Notes: a model not told the origin generated them from the letters alone. A stretch of 64,000 bases of DNA from an uncultured Bulleidia sp. (GCA_934757945.1 CAKVLT010000001.1:5125-69124), one strand, 5' to 3'; shown: positions 25,881-34,605, counted from the first letter of the stretch. Translations and numbers: made by a program.

Positions 25881-26015
25881 TATAATACAAAATGATTGTC
25901 ATATAAATTTCGTATAAATATGTGAATTTGTGTGATTTTCAGGCAACCCCCTGTCTTTTTTTTGAAATCCTCCTATGCTTGTAATAGAAACACGCTTAAA
26001 GAAAGGATAATCTGT

Positions 26016-27143
26016 ATGAATAAAAAACTGCCGGCAGGATTAGAAGAGTTTCAGTGGAACGCCATCATTTCCCATTTAAATCCGGAAACCACTACCATTG
26101 GTGATTACAGAAAAGTATTAGACGCACTGCATACGTATGACCATTCCAGATTTAACATCATTACCATGACAAAAGAAGATGCCAGAGACTATTATGCCTA
26201 TCTGGACTCCAAAGTACAAAACAAGGAATTATCTGAATCTACATCCCACAGATATAAAAGTACTTTACGTGCCATTGCCAGGCACATGGAATCAGAACCT
26301 GAAGTCTTTCCAGGATATTCCAACCCTTTTTCAAAGCTCATAGAAAAAGATGTACGTCCTAAATCTGCGTTTGATCTTTCTGATTTTGCCACATACAGAG
26401 ATATCCAGACTTTTTTAAGTGTTCTGCCTTCTGCTTCCCTCAAAAATCAGATGTTGCTGAGACTGATGATTCATGCAGGTTTACGGCCTCATCAGTTAAG
26501 ATCTCTCACATATGCTAACTTCACCATGGGCAAGCATCATTTATATTTAACCTATAAAGATTCCACTTTTATCCATAAACCACACACCATGAAATTAGAT
26601 GCATCAGACAGAGAATTTATGAAACTGGAAAAATGTCATAAAAACGGTTCTGCCACCTATACAGTATATTGCAAATACAGATTCAACAAAGACATGACCA
26701 GAGAATTATTACAATGGAACCCTCAATTAGGTGTCTCCACCTCTGCAACCCCTGTCTTCACCCGTAACAATGAGAATATCATTGATTCCAGTTATATTGA
26801 TTCTCTTGTTTCCTCTCTTGTCAGAAAAGCTAATCTGCCCCCAAAGGCCGTTTCACCAAAAAAGCTATGTCTGTATGGAGATATTGCAAGTACTGTCATG
26901 TATTACCATTTTCATGATCACGAAAATGTCAAATCCTCCATTTCACATCTCAAGACACAGACTCAGCGGAATCAGGCCATGCAGAATCTCAGAAAAATGG
27001 AAAACGAATATGCCTTACTTTCTTCCAGAAATGCCTCACCTGGCATCTGGTACCATGCCTGTCCTGTTACAAAACGAGTGACAGTCAAGGAAATTTACAA
27101 TACATTAGGACAGCCTTTCCTGTATGCACAGATGGGTATTTAA
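26016..27143 (+). CDS. Degenerate tyrosine recombinase-like protein
   Basis: A 375-residue protein with the layout of a tyrosine recombinase. The N-terminal part (residues 10-100) looks like a SAM-like core-binding domain (ITMTKEDARDYYAYLDSK, SHRYKSTLRAIARHME). The catalytic domain has box I, MIHAGLRPHQLRSLTYAN, with the first Arg. The usual HxLRH box II is replaced by KLCLYGDIASTVMYYHFHD, and no Tyr in a GHxxxxxTxxYTH context is seen. It is therefore probably inactive as a recombinase and may be a DNA-binding protein. I chose ATG 26016 with GAAAGGATAAT before it. No phage or plasmid genes surround it. Confidence 0.75.
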   Translation: MNKKLPAGLEEFQWNAIISHLNPETTTIGDYRKVLDALHTYDHSRFNIITMTKEDARDYYAYLDSKVQNKELSESTSHRYKSTLRAIARHMESEPEVFPGYSNPFSKLIEKDVRPKSAFDLSDFATYRDIQTFLSVLPSASLKNQMLLRLMIHAGLRPHQLRSLTYANFTMGKHHLYLTYKDSTFIHKPHTMKLDASDREFMKLEKCHKNGSATYTVYCKYRFNKDMTRELLQWNPQLGVSTSATPVFTRNNENIIDSSYIDSLVSSLVRKANLPPKAVSPKKLCLYGDIASTVMYYHFHDHENVKSSISHLKTQTQRNQAMQNLRKMENEYALLSSRNASPGIWYHACPVTKRVTVKEIYNTLGQPFLYAQMGI

Positions 27144-27173
27144 AAACGATAGATTGCTCTATCGTTTTTTTTA
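27142..27173. terminator. Terminator between recombinase-like gene and rmlC
   Basis: AAACGATAGA and TCTATCGTTT pair around TTGC, followed by a long T run on the plus strand and an A run upstream that also serves the convergent rmlC. Confidence 0.85.
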
Positions 27174-27174
27174 T

Positions 27175-27783
27175 TCAGAACTTAAATGTATCTTTTAAGC
27201 CAACCCATTTCTGATCTTTATCAGAAAGATTTAAAGGTGTGCCATCTTCCAGAGTATATCCTTCTGCTGTTGCAGATCCTGGGTATTCTCCTTTTAACTG
27301 AGGCCATGTAATACCAATTTCCGGATCATTCCATGCAAGACCACCTTCATCATTGGCATGCCAGAAATCATTCACCTTGTAGCAGAACTCTGCTTCATCG
27401 CTTAACACCAGGAAACCATGAGCAAATCCTTCAGGAATCAGGAACTGCTTTTTATTTTCAGCTGTCAGTTCCACACCATACCATTTGCCATAGGTTTTGG
27501 AATCACTTCGCAAGTCTACTGCCACATCGAATACAGAGCCTCTGACAGCTCTTACCAGTTTGCACTGAGGATAGTGTTTCTGGAAGTGTAAACCTCTTAA
27601 TACACCTTTTACGGACATGGACTGGTTGTCCTGAACAAATTTCACATCCAGTCCGGCTTCCTTCATATCATTCTCGTTATACGTTTCCATGAAGTAGCCT
27701 CTGTTATCTCCATGAACTGCAGGTGTAATAACACAAAGTCCTTCAATACCACCTACATTCTTCTCAACACTGATCTGTCCCAT
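27175..27783 (-). CDS. rmlC: dTDP-4-dehydrorhamnose 3,5-epimerase
   Basis: A 202-residue cupin that epimerises dTDP-4-keto-6-deoxyglucose at C3 and C5. Family motifs are DNRGYFMETYNENDM, the QDNQSMSVKGVLRGLHFQ loop with the catalytic His, RGSVFDVAVDLR and IPEGFAHGFLVLSD. Length fits. It is the last gene of rmlABDC, one base from rmlD, and ends at a shared terminator. Rhamnose made here would feed cell wall polysaccharide or glycan synthesis; no glycosyltransferase gene is in the window. Confidence 0.96.
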   Translation of the reverse strand: MGQISVEKNVGGIEGLCVITPAVHGDNRGYFMETYNENDMKEAGLDVKFVQDNQSMSVKGVLRGLHFQKHYPQCKLVRAVRGSVFDVAVDLRSDSKTYGKWYGVELTAENKKQFLIPEGFAHGFLVLSDEAEFCYKVNDFWHANDEGGLAWNDPEIGITWPQLKGEYPGSATAEGYTLEDGTPLNLSDKDQKWVGLKDTFKF

Positions 27784-27784
27784 A

Positions 27785-28708
27785 TCACAAATTCTCCATA
27801 TCTAATTCATCAATATATCTCTTGACCGCATCCTGCCAGGAAGGTAACGGTGTAAAACCGTTTTCTGCCAGTTTGGATTTATCCAGTCTGGAATTAAAAG
27901 GTCTTGCGGCTTTACTCAATCCATATTCTTCTGTTGTTACAGGTATGACTTTTGTAGTATATCCTGCATCCTTATAGATTTCTTTTGTGAAATCATACCA
28001 GGAGATATATCCACCTTCATTTGTGGCATGATAATAGCCGTATTTATCTGTTTCAATCATATCCACAAGTAATCTTGCAAGGTCAAATGTATAAGTTGGT
28101 GTACCAATCTGATCATTGACTACTCTGACTTCATCATGAGTCTTGCCTACTTTCAGCATTGTCTTGATAAAGTTTTTGCCATTTTTACCAAATACCCATG
28201 CAATTCGTACAATAAAGTATTTTGATAAAGTATTGGCCACTGCAAGTTCACCTTCCAGTTTAGTCTGTCCATAGACATTCATTGGTTTATAGTCCTTGCA
28301 ATCAGGATCCCATGGTTCTGTCCCCTGACCATCAAAGACATAGTCTGTAGAAATATAGACCATCTTTGCATCAATTGCCTTAGCAACATCAGCAATATTC
28401 TGGGTTCCACCGGCATTGATAGCTCTGACTTTCTCAACTTTGTCATCATCTTCAGCCATATCTACAGCTGTCCAAGCTGCACAATGCACAATTACATCCG
28501 GATGAATGTCTGTGATGATTTTTGTGACAGCCTGCTTATCTGTAATATCCAAAGAGACATATGGAGCCTTGGTTACAGCCGTTCCATCCTGTACACCTGC
28601 ATATTCAGGTGCAATATCTGTACCAATACCTTCATACCCTCTTTTGGACAGCTCATTCATAACATCATGACCAAGCTGTCCGCATACACCAGTAACGAAT
28701 ACTTTCAT
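27785..28708 (-). CDS. rmlD: dTDP-4-dehydrorhamnose reductase
   Basis: A 307-residue NADPH-dependent reductase giving dTDP-L-rhamnose, the last step of the pathway. It is a short-chain dehydrogenase of the extended type: VFVTGVCGQLGHDVM is the Rossmann loop, STDYVFDGQGTEPW holds the Ser/Thr of the active site and VYGQTKLEGE the Tyr-x-x-x-Lys pair. Length is normal. The start overlaps the rmlB stop by one base. No oddity seen. Confidence 0.96.
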   Translation of the reverse strand: MKVFVTGVCGQLGHDVMNELSKRGYEGIGTDIAPEYAGVQDGTAVTKAPYVSLDITDKQAVTKIITDIHPDVIVHCAAWTAVDMAEDDDKVEKVRAINAGGTQNIADVAKAIDAKMVYISTDYVFDGQGTEPWDPDCKDYKPMNVYGQTKLEGELAVANTLSKYFIVRIAWVFGKNGKNFIKTMLKVGKTHDEVRVVNDQIGTPTYTFDLARLLVDMIETDKYGYYHATNEGGYISWYDFTKEIYKDAGYTTKVIPVTTEEYGLSKAARPFNSRLDKSKLAENGFTPLPSWQDAVKRYIDELDMENL

Positions 28709-29739
28709 CAGTCGATTACTTCCTTCTTACCATACATTTCATTGTAGTAGTTCTGGTAGTCACCGGAAATGATGTCTTCCCACCATTCCTTGTTATTCAG
28801 ATACCACTGAATTGTCTTCTTAATGCCATCTTTGAACATTGTTTCAGGTAACCAGCCAAGATCTGCATGAATCTTGGCAGGATCAATGGCATATCTCTGG
28901 TCATGACCAGCTCTGTCTGTAACATGTTCAATCAAAGATTCAGGTTTGCCTAATTCTTCAAGAATAATCTTAACAATATCAATATTTCTCATTTCATTAT
29001 GTCCACCGATATTGTAAACTTCGCCAACTTTCCCCTTACGGATAATCAGATCAATAGCTTTACAATGATCTTCAACATATAACCAGTCTCTGACATTTAA
29101 GCCTTCTCCGTATACAGGAAGTTTCTTATCAGCCAGTGCATTGGCAATCATCAGAGGAATCAGTTTTTCAGGGAACTGATAAGGTCCGTAGTTATTAGAA
29201 CATCTGGAAATGGTTACAGGTAAACCAAATGTTCTGTGATAAGCATTTACAAGTAAATCTGCACCTGCTTTGGAAGAAGAATATGGGGAAGATGTATGTA
29301 AAGGTGTTGTCTCTGTGAAGAACAGGTCAGGTCTGTCTAATGGAAGATCACCATACACTTCATCAGTAGATACCTGATGATATCTCTTAACACCATATTT
29401 TCTGGAAACATCCATCAGTACACTTGTACCGATAATATTTGTATCCAGGAAAATTTCCGGATTTTCAATAGATCTGTCAACATGGCTTTCTGCCGCAAAG
29501 TTGACAACGATATCCGGTTTTTCATCCGCAAAGATTTTATCAATAGCTTCTCTGTCGCAGATATCTGTCTTATAGAATTTGAACTGAGGGTTATCCATGA
29601 CATCTTTTAATGTCTTCAGATTTCCTGCATAAGTTAACTTATCTACGCAGATGATTTTATCTTCCGGATGTTCCTTTAATTCCAGAAATACAAAGTTACT
29701 TCCGATAAATCCTGCTCCGCCTGTGACTAAAATATTCAT
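28708..29739 (-). CDS. rmlB: dTDP-glucose 4,6-dehydratase
   Basis: A 343-residue NAD-dependent dehydratase, second step of rhamnose synthesis. It has NILVTGGAGFIGSNFV, the active-site TDEVYGDL (Thr, Asp, Glu) and the Tyr-x-x-x-Lys pair in PYSSSKAGADLL. NFAAESHVDRSI and CSNNYGPYQFPEKLIPL are family hallmarks. Length is normal. It is five bases after rmlA and one base overlapping rmlD. Confidence 0.97.
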   Translation of the reverse strand: MNILVTGGAGFIGSNFVFLELKEHPEDKIICVDKLTYAGNLKTLKDVMDNPQFKFYKTDICDREAIDKIFADEKPDIVVNFAAESHVDRSIENPEIFLDTNIIGTSVLMDVSRKYGVKRYHQVSTDEVYGDLPLDRPDLFFTETTPLHTSSPYSSSKAGADLLVNAYHRTFGLPVTISRCSNNYGPYQFPEKLIPLMIANALADKKLPVYGEGLNVRDWLYVEDHCKAIDLIIRKGKVGEVYNIGGHNEMRNIDIVKIILEELGKPESLIEHVTDRAGHDQRYAIDPAKIHADLGWLPETMFKDGIKKTIQWYLNNKEWWEDIISGDYQNYYNEMYGKKEVID

Positions 29740-29744
29740 ACTGT

Positions 29745-30659
29745 TTATTTCTCCTTTTCCTGTTTATTAATTGGTCCCTGAATACTGTTATTTGCCAGAT
29801 TTCTCAGATACTCCCCATAAGGGCTCTTACCATAGACATCTGCTGCAGCAAGAAGCTGTTCTTCATTGATCCATTTGTTATAGAAAGCAATTTCTTCCGG
29901 TACAGAGATACGAATTCCCTGAATATGTTCGATACTTCTGACATAGTTAGTAGCTTCTGCCATGGATTCAATAGTTCCTGTATCAATCCAGGAGAAACCT
30001 CTTCCCAATACCTGAAGATCAAGATCACCTTCTTCAAGATAAATCTTATTCAGATCGGTAATTTCATATTCGCCTCTTGCACTAGGTTCCAGCTGTGAAG
30101 CGTACTGTAATACTCTGTTATCATAGAAATACAGACCAACTACTGCATAGTTGCTCTTAGGGTGAGCTGGTTTTTCTTCAAGAGAAATGACCTTACCGTC
30201 TTCATCGAATTCTGCAATACCAAATCTTTCCGGATCATTGACATATTTACCGAAAACAGTAGCTCTGTGATTATCTTCTGCATTTCTTACTGCTTCTCTC
30301 AGCATTCTGCCAAAGTGGTTACCATAGAAAATGTTATCTCCAAGAACCAGACATGCCGTGTCATCACCGACAAATTCCTTACCCAGAACAAATGCCTGTG
30401 CCAGTCCATTAGGAACTTCCTGCACTTTATATTCAAAGTGCACACCAAATTCACTTCCGTCTCCCAGCAATTGTTCGAAGTTAGGGAGATCATGAGGGGT
30501 AGAGATAATCAGAATATCTCTGATACCTGCAAGCATCAATGTACTGATTGGATAAAAAATCATTGGCTTATCATACACAGGTAATAATTGTTTACTTGTT
30601 ACACGTGTCAGTGGATATAATCTTGTTCCTGATCCACCGGCCAGAATAATACCTTTCAT
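29745..30659 (-). CDS. rmlA: Glucose-1-phosphate thymidylyltransferase
   Basis: A 304-residue nucleotidyltransferase that joins dTTP and glucose-1-phosphate, the committed step of dTDP-rhamnose synthesis. The signature [18 protein letters not shown] opens the protein, followed by [16 protein letters not shown] and [13 protein letters not shown]; the C-terminal part has the metal-binding SWIDTGT. I chose ATG 30659: the upstream in-frame ATG at 30674 lies within the GGAGG ribosome site itself. It is the first gene of the rml operon, downstream of a MerR-type promoter. Confidence 0.97.
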   Translation of the reverse strand: MKGIILAGGSGTRLYPLTRVTSKQLLPVYDKPMIFYPISTLMLAGIRDILIISTPHDLPNFEQLLGDGSEFGVHFEYKVQEVPNGLAQAFVLGKEFVGDDTACLVLGDNIFYGNHFGRMLREAVRNAEDNHRATVFGKYVNDPERFGIAEFDEDGKVISLEEKPAHPKSNYAVVGLYFYDNRVLQYASQLEPSARGEYEITDLNKIYLEEGDLDLQVLGRGFSWIDTGTIESMAEATNYVRSIEHIQGIRISVPEEIAFYNKWINEEQLLAAADVYGKSPYGEYLRNLANNSIQGPINKQEKEK

Positions 30660-30683
30660 TATAGGCACCTCCATTACAAGTGT

Positions 30684-30714
30684 ATCATAAAAGATGACGT
30701 AACGTCATCTTCAA
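30684..30714 (-). promoter_or_regulatory. MerR-type promoter of rml operon with palindrome
   Basis: On the minus strand -35 TTGAAG (30709-30714) and -10 TATGAT (30684-30689) are 19 bases apart, the long spacing used by MerR-activated promoters. The spacer is almost filled by a perfect 10-1-10 palindrome (30691-30711, arms AAGATGACGT and ACGTCATCTT). The start would lie near 30677, 18 bases before rmlA. The same palindrome could also work as a weak terminator for the upstream MerR-methyltransferase gene. Confidence 0.6.
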
Positions 30715-30739
30715 GTATTTCTTTTCAAATTCCACAATT

Positions 30740-31912
30740 TCACATAATTGAGCAAAGAAAAATACCGGCATCTTTAGTGATAGTAAATCCCTTTTCAACT
30801 TTCTCTTCTACAAACTGTTTAAATTCTCTGTATCTGTCCAGCAGGATGTGGTTCTGATTACCATGACAAGATAAGATATAGGCAATAAGCGGTTCCGCTT
30901 CATTTACCTCTATTCTGTCTTCGTATTTTCTCATTTCCACTTCTTTAAAGTGTCTCTGTAAAATTTCCTTCCCATTTTCCAGTCCGAACACTTCATACAG
31001 ACATTCATTGGACAAAACGATATCCTCATGAAATTCCTGCACAAGATCTGTAATCTCCTTCATATGTTCTGAACTGTAGGTACTGCATGAAAAAGTGCCT
31101 TTAGGGCTTAGGATCCTCTTACATTCTTCTATTACCGCATCCACATCTTCAAAGTAAAACAGCACATGATTGGCAATCACTATATCAAAGGTATTATCCT
31201 CATACGGAATATGATGGCAATCCACTTTTGCATAGCTAAACCGTGTATCTTTTCCTATAGACTCTCTGGCATCTCTCAGCATCCCTTCTGAGATATCTGT
31301 AAGGGTAATATGGATATTCTCCGGCAATACATGCAGATTTTCTTTCCATAATGCGCCATTACCACACCCTATTTCCAGTACACGGACAGTATCTTTTAAC
31401 GGCAATTGTTTTAACATCCATGGAAACCACCCTTCTTTATTCACACTGTATTCAGAATGTAATCGAATACGTGCAGAAACATTTGTGGCATCCTGATATT
31501 GTATCTTTAAGGACTGATCCACACTGGTCATATGAATCAGATCCAGCATCTTATTCCAGTGCATAGTTTCATGATTTTCAATAGCTTCTACTGTATCACA
31601 TAACGCTTTATGTACATCTTTTAATTCTGCGATTCTTTCCTGTACAAGTTTCTTCTGAATCTGCAGAGAATCCAGAAGAAAAGCCTCTTCTGCAGAGCCC
31701 ACCGTCATTTCACGAATATCATCCAGAGAAAATCCAAGATATTTAAACAGCAATATCTGCTGTAATCTTGCAAGATCTGCATCTGTATAGACTCTGGTGC
31801 CGTTTTCCTTTCGATAAGACGGTTTCAATATATTCTTATTGTCATACCAGCGTATGGTACGTAAAGTCACATGTGCCTTCTTGGCAAATTGTCCGCTTGT
31901 ATAATATTTCAT
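30740..31912 (-). CDS. MerR regulator fused to SAM methyltransferase
   Basis: A 390-residue fusion. Residues 1-70 are a MerR DNA-binding domain (YYTSGQFAKKAHVTLRTIRW, then YDNKNILKPS and DADLARLQQILLFKYLGFSL), followed by the MerR dimer helix (about 75-125). From about residue 175 there is a class I SAM-dependent methyltransferase with motif I VLEIGCGNGALW and later YEDNTFDIVIANHVLFYFED. I chose ATG 31912; the alternative upstream TTG lies in the terminator of tRNA-Asn. The gene precedes the rml operon, whose promoter has MerR geometry. The methyltransferase substrate is unknown; such fusions are rare but known. Confidence 0.85.
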   Translation of the reverse strand: MKYYTSGQFAKKAHVTLRTIRWYDNKNILKPSYRKENGTRVYTDADLARLQQILLFKYLGFSLDDIREMTVGSAEEAFLLDSLQIQKKLVQERIAELKDVHKALCDTVEAIENHETMHWNKMLDLIHMTSVDQSLKIQYQDATNVSARIRLHSEYSVNKEGWFPWMLKQLPLKDTVRVLEIGCGNGALWKENLHVLPENIHITLTDISEGMLRDARESIGKDTRFSYAKVDCHHIPYEDNTFDIVIANHVLFYFEDVDAVIEECKRILSPKGTFSCSTYSSEHMKEITDLVQEFHEDIVLSNECLYEVFGLENGKEILQRHFKEVEMRKYEDRIEVNEAEPLIAYILSCHGNQNHILLDRYREFKQFVEEKVEKGFTITKDAGIFLCSIM

Positions 31913-31928
31913 ACCTCTATTTAAGCAC

Positions 31929-31958
31929 AAAAAAACCACATCTTTCAATGTGGTTTTT
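31929..31958 (-). terminator. Terminator after tRNA-Asn
   Basis: AACCACA and TGTGGTT pair around an 8-base loop, followed on the minus strand by seven T. It lies 5 bases after the tRNA 3' end. Confidence 0.85.
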
Positions 31959-31962
31959 CAGG

Positions 31963-32035
31963 CGCCTTAAACAGGGCTCGAACCTGTGACACCCTGGTTA
32001 ACAGCCAGGTGCTCTGCCGACTGAGCTATTAAGGC
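31963..32035 (-). tRNA. tRNA-Asn (GTT)
   Basis: Read on the minus strand, a 73-base cloverleaf has acceptor stem GCCTTAA/TTAAGGC, D arm GCTC...GAGC, anticodon stem CCTGG/CCAGG with loop CTGTTAA (anticodon GTT) and T arm ACAGG-TTCGAGC-CCTGT. The discriminator is G and the next bases are CCT, so CCA is not encoded and must be added by tRNA nucleotidyltransferase. Confidence 0.95.
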
Positions 32036-32084
32036 ATCCGCATGAATTATTATACGCATCCTCAACTCAATTGCAAGCACTTTT

Positions 32085-33227
32085 TTATTTTGTTTTATCC
32101 AAAAGTTGGTTTAAAGTCAGACCGCAATAATACAGTTCCATCTGGAACCAGTTTTTAACGTCTTTAATTGTCTCTACAGTAGTATCTTTACACTCACTGC
32201 CTGTCACATCATTTGTAAAATCTACAGTACAGGTGCCCATAGATCCCTGATCACTCAACCAGTTATATACATAGTGAATCGTTCTGTTAGAATACTGGAA
32301 CACATGTTTATCAAAATCTATAAGATACTGTTCATTATCACTGTTAAAGTTGGATATATAGGTTCCATCTTCCTGCTTTGTATAATTCAGTCTGTTGACC
32401 AGTCTCTTCTTAAATGTGGCTTCTACACTGTCTTCTGGAGAATCATCGTCATCTGTTAATGTCGCTATGGCATCTGTATCAATCTTGTCTGTAGATACAT
32501 AGCTCTTTTCATTTTCTTTTGTCTCATCTGAAATGATGACTTCTGTTGTGCCCAGGCTGGAATATTCCACACTGGAATCATACGTCACATCTACTGTCTG
32601 TCCGGATAAAGTAATCGTACAGGTAAACACTGCCGTTTCTGACAGGAAATACCCGTTTTCATCAAAAGTGTCTTCCACCTTTCCGGATTTCACTTCAAAA
32701 TCATCGTACTGATCCAAGCCATATTGATCATATCTGTTTAAAAGAATCTCTTTAGCAGCTTCTTTAGTCAGATTTACTGTACAGGCAGTCTCCTTCACAC
32801 TTAAAGATTCTATCTGTTCTTCTGTGTACTTTATTGGCGTCAATGGAACAAGAAGGATCTGCTTCAGATGGCTTTCGTCCATATCTTCATAATAGGTTAC
32901 CCCATTAAAAGTACTGTATAGTCTTCCCTCATAGTAATCTCCTGAAAACTGAGATTTCATACCATTTGCATCAATGTGCTGTGTATAGGCACTTGCATCC
33001 CGGCCAACCTGTAATACACCATCCATGGTATATGCACTCATAGAAGAATCACTGTAAGACATGGTGTAAGTATTACTGACAGCTACTGTATAATTCTCAG
33101 AAAAAGAGGCGGTATCCACCAGTTTTGCATAGTCTGCATACTCATCAGCAGTTGAGCTTACCGGTTCTGCGGTTTTACATCCTGCGCAAAGGCACAGGGA
33201 TAATAATGCTAATATTTGTTTTTTCAT
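32085..33227 (-). CDS. Putative lipoprotein of unknown function
   Basis: I do not recognise the family. The 380-residue protein starts MKKQILALLSLCLCAGCKTA, a lipoprotein signal with lipobox LCAGC and lipidated Cys17. The mature part is acidic, rich in Ser, Thr, Asp and Tyr, with repeated beta-strand-like stretches and no membrane helix, so it is probably on the outer face of the membrane. The DDDDSPEDS segment near residue 255 separates two possible domains. I chose ATG 33227; no ribosome site is visible and a promoter lies immediately ahead. It stands alone between tRNA-Asn and ychF. Confidence 0.8.
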   Translation of the reverse strand: MKKQILALLSLCLCAGCKTAEPVSSTADEYADYAKLVDTASFSENYTVAVSNTYTMSYSDSSMSAYTMDGVLQVGRDASAYTQHIDANGMKSQFSGDYYEGRLYSTFNGVTYYEDMDESHLKQILLVPLTPIKYTEEQIESLSVKETACTVNLTKEAAKEILLNRYDQYGLDQYDDFEVKSGKVEDTFDENGYFLSETAVFTCTITLSGQTVDVTYDSSVEYSSLGTTEVIISDETKENEKSYVSTDKIDTDAIATLTDDDDSPEDSVEATFKKRLVNRLNYTKQEDGTYISNFNSDNEQYLIDFDKHVFQYSNRTIHYVYNWLSDQGSMGTCTVDFTNDVTGSECKDTTVETIKDVKNWFQMELYYCGLTLNQLLDKTK

Positions 33228-33228
33228 A

Positions 33229-33244
33229 CTCAAAAAGTATAGCA
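33229..33244 (-). promoter_or_regulatory. Near-leaderless promoter of lipoprotein gene
   Basis: An extended -10 TGCTATACT ends at 33236 on the minus strand, so transcription should start near 33229, about 2 bases before the ATG at 33227. The gene has no Shine-Dalgarno site. Confidence 0.5.
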
Positions 33245-33295
33245 AATAAATATCGTTTCGTTTGTGAATCTTAAAAAAAGAAGCATTTCTGCTTC

Positions 33296-34396
33296 TTATA
33301 CGTTAAATCTGAAGAATACAACATCTCCGTCCTGCATGATATATTCTTTGCCTTCAATACGAAGTTTGCCGTGTTCTTTTAAAGATAGTTCCGTTCCGTA
33401 TTCCATCAGATCTTCATAACTGTAAACTTCTGCCTTAATGAAGCCTTTTTCAAAATCTGTATGGATAATACCTGCACACTGAGGTGCTTTCATTCCTTCA
33501 TGAAATGTCCATGCTCTGCATTCAGGCTCCCCTACTGTAAAGAATGTACGCAGGCCTAAAAGATGATACGCTGCCTGAATAATCTGATCCAGACCACTTG
33601 TTTCAATGCCTAGATCTTCCAGGAAAGCCACTTTTTCTTCTTTGCTTAACCCTGACAATTCTTCTTCAATCTTTGCACAGACAGCAATGCATTCACTGCC
33701 TTCTTTCGCAGCATATTCTTTTACTTTTGCAAAATAAGCATTTTCTGATGGATCAGCAATGTCTTCGTCAGACATGTTTGCTACATAAATAACAGGTTTA
33801 CTTGTTAATAAACCGTAGTTCTTTAACATAGCTTCATCCTCTTCTGTAAGATCAAGCAAGCGGATGGAGGTACCTGCTTCCAGTGCAGTCTTGAACTTTG
33901 TTAAAGAGTTCATTTCTTTCACAGCATCCTTATCTTTTGTCTGTGCTTTTTTAGCCACTTTACCAATTCTGTTTTCTACTGTATCCAGATCTGCAAGACA
34001 TAGCTCCATGTTAATTTCTTCAATATCTCTGATTGGATCCACACTGCCTTCTACGTGTTCAATGTTCGCATCATCGAAACAACGTACCACATGTACAATA
34101 GCATCTGTCTGACGAATATTAGCCAGGAACTGGTTACCTAAGCCTTCACCTTTGGAGGCACCTTTTACAAGACCTGCAATGTCTGTAAATTCGAAAGTAG
34201 TATAGATGGTCTTCTTTGGATTAAACATCTTTACAAAATCATCCATTCTGTGATCAGGCACTTCTACTACACCTACGTTTGGTGCAATAGTTGCGAACGG
34301 ATAGTTTTCTGCCAGTACCTGGCTGTTTGTGATGGCATTAAATAATGTGGATTTTCCTACGTTAGGCAATCCAACTATACCTGCTGTTAATGACAT
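33296..34396 (-). CDS. ychF: YchF/OLA1 family translation-associated ATPase
   Basis: A 366-residue Obg-related P-loop protein that prefers ATP and binds ribosomes. G1 is GLPNVGKSTLFNAIT, G3 is FTDIAGLVKGASKGEGLGNQFLANIR and G4 is YVANMSDED (the altered NxxE-type loop that explains ATP use). A coiled-coil region spans about residues 130-210 and the C-terminal TGS domain ends MQDGDVVFFRFNV. Length is normal. It follows DUF951 and folD on the same strand. Confidence 0.97.
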   Translation of the reverse strand: MSLTAGIVGLPNVGKSTLFNAITNSQVLAENYPFATIAPNVGVVEVPDHRMDDFVKMFNPKKTIYTTFEFTDIAGLVKGASKGEGLGNQFLANIRQTDAIVHVVRCFDDANIEHVEGSVDPIRDIEEINMELCLADLDTVENRIGKVAKKAQTKDKDAVKEMNSLTKFKTALEAGTSIRLLDLTEEDEAMLKNYGLLTSKPVIYVANMSDEDIADPSENAYFAKVKEYAAKEGSECIAVCAKIEEELSGLSKEEKVAFLEDLGIETSGLDQIIQAAYHLLGLRTFFTVGEPECRAWTFHEGMKAPQCAGIIHTDFEKGFIKAEVYSYEDLMEYGTELSLKEHGKLRIEGKEYIMQDGDVVFFRFNV

Positions 34397-34401
34397 ATAT
34401 C

Positions 34402-34605
34402 TTATTCTCCCTCTGTATGTTCTACGACTTTTTTCAGTTTCTTTTCAAATATATACCGGTCAAACATGATGATAGCACCACATCCCTGACACTGAATCTT
34501 GATGTCTGCACCAACACGAATAATTTTCCACAGTTTACTTTTATGACATGGATGCTCTTTCTTCATCTCCACAATATCATTCAGCCCGTATTCCATTACC
34601 TGCAT
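34402..34605 (-). CDS. DUF951 family small protein
   Basis: A 67-residue protein of the DUF951 family, found in Bacillota close to ychF. It begins MQVMEYGLNDIVEMKKEHPC and contains CHKSKLWKIIRVGADIKIQC, then GCGAIIMFDRYIFEKKLKKV, a small OB-like/zinc-ribbon-like fold with conserved Cys residues. The stop of folD overlaps its start by 10 bases, and it is 5 bases from ychF. Function is unknown. Confidence 0.9.
   Translation of the reverse strand: MQVMEYGLNDIVEMKKEHPCHKSKLWKIIRVGADIKIQCQGCGAIIMFDRYIFEKKLKKVVEHTEGE

Noticed and set aside
25932..26015. N-terminal extension of the recombinase-like gene
   Set aside because: The extra 28 codons cover AT-rich promoter-like DNA and precede the proper ribosome site.
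26016..27143. Prophage or integrative element around the recombinase-like gene
   Set aside because: No phage, plasmid or attachment-site features are nearby; both sides are housekeeping operons.
31913..31948. TTG start for the MerR-methyltransferase gene
   Set aside because: It lies in the terminator stem of tRNA-Asn.
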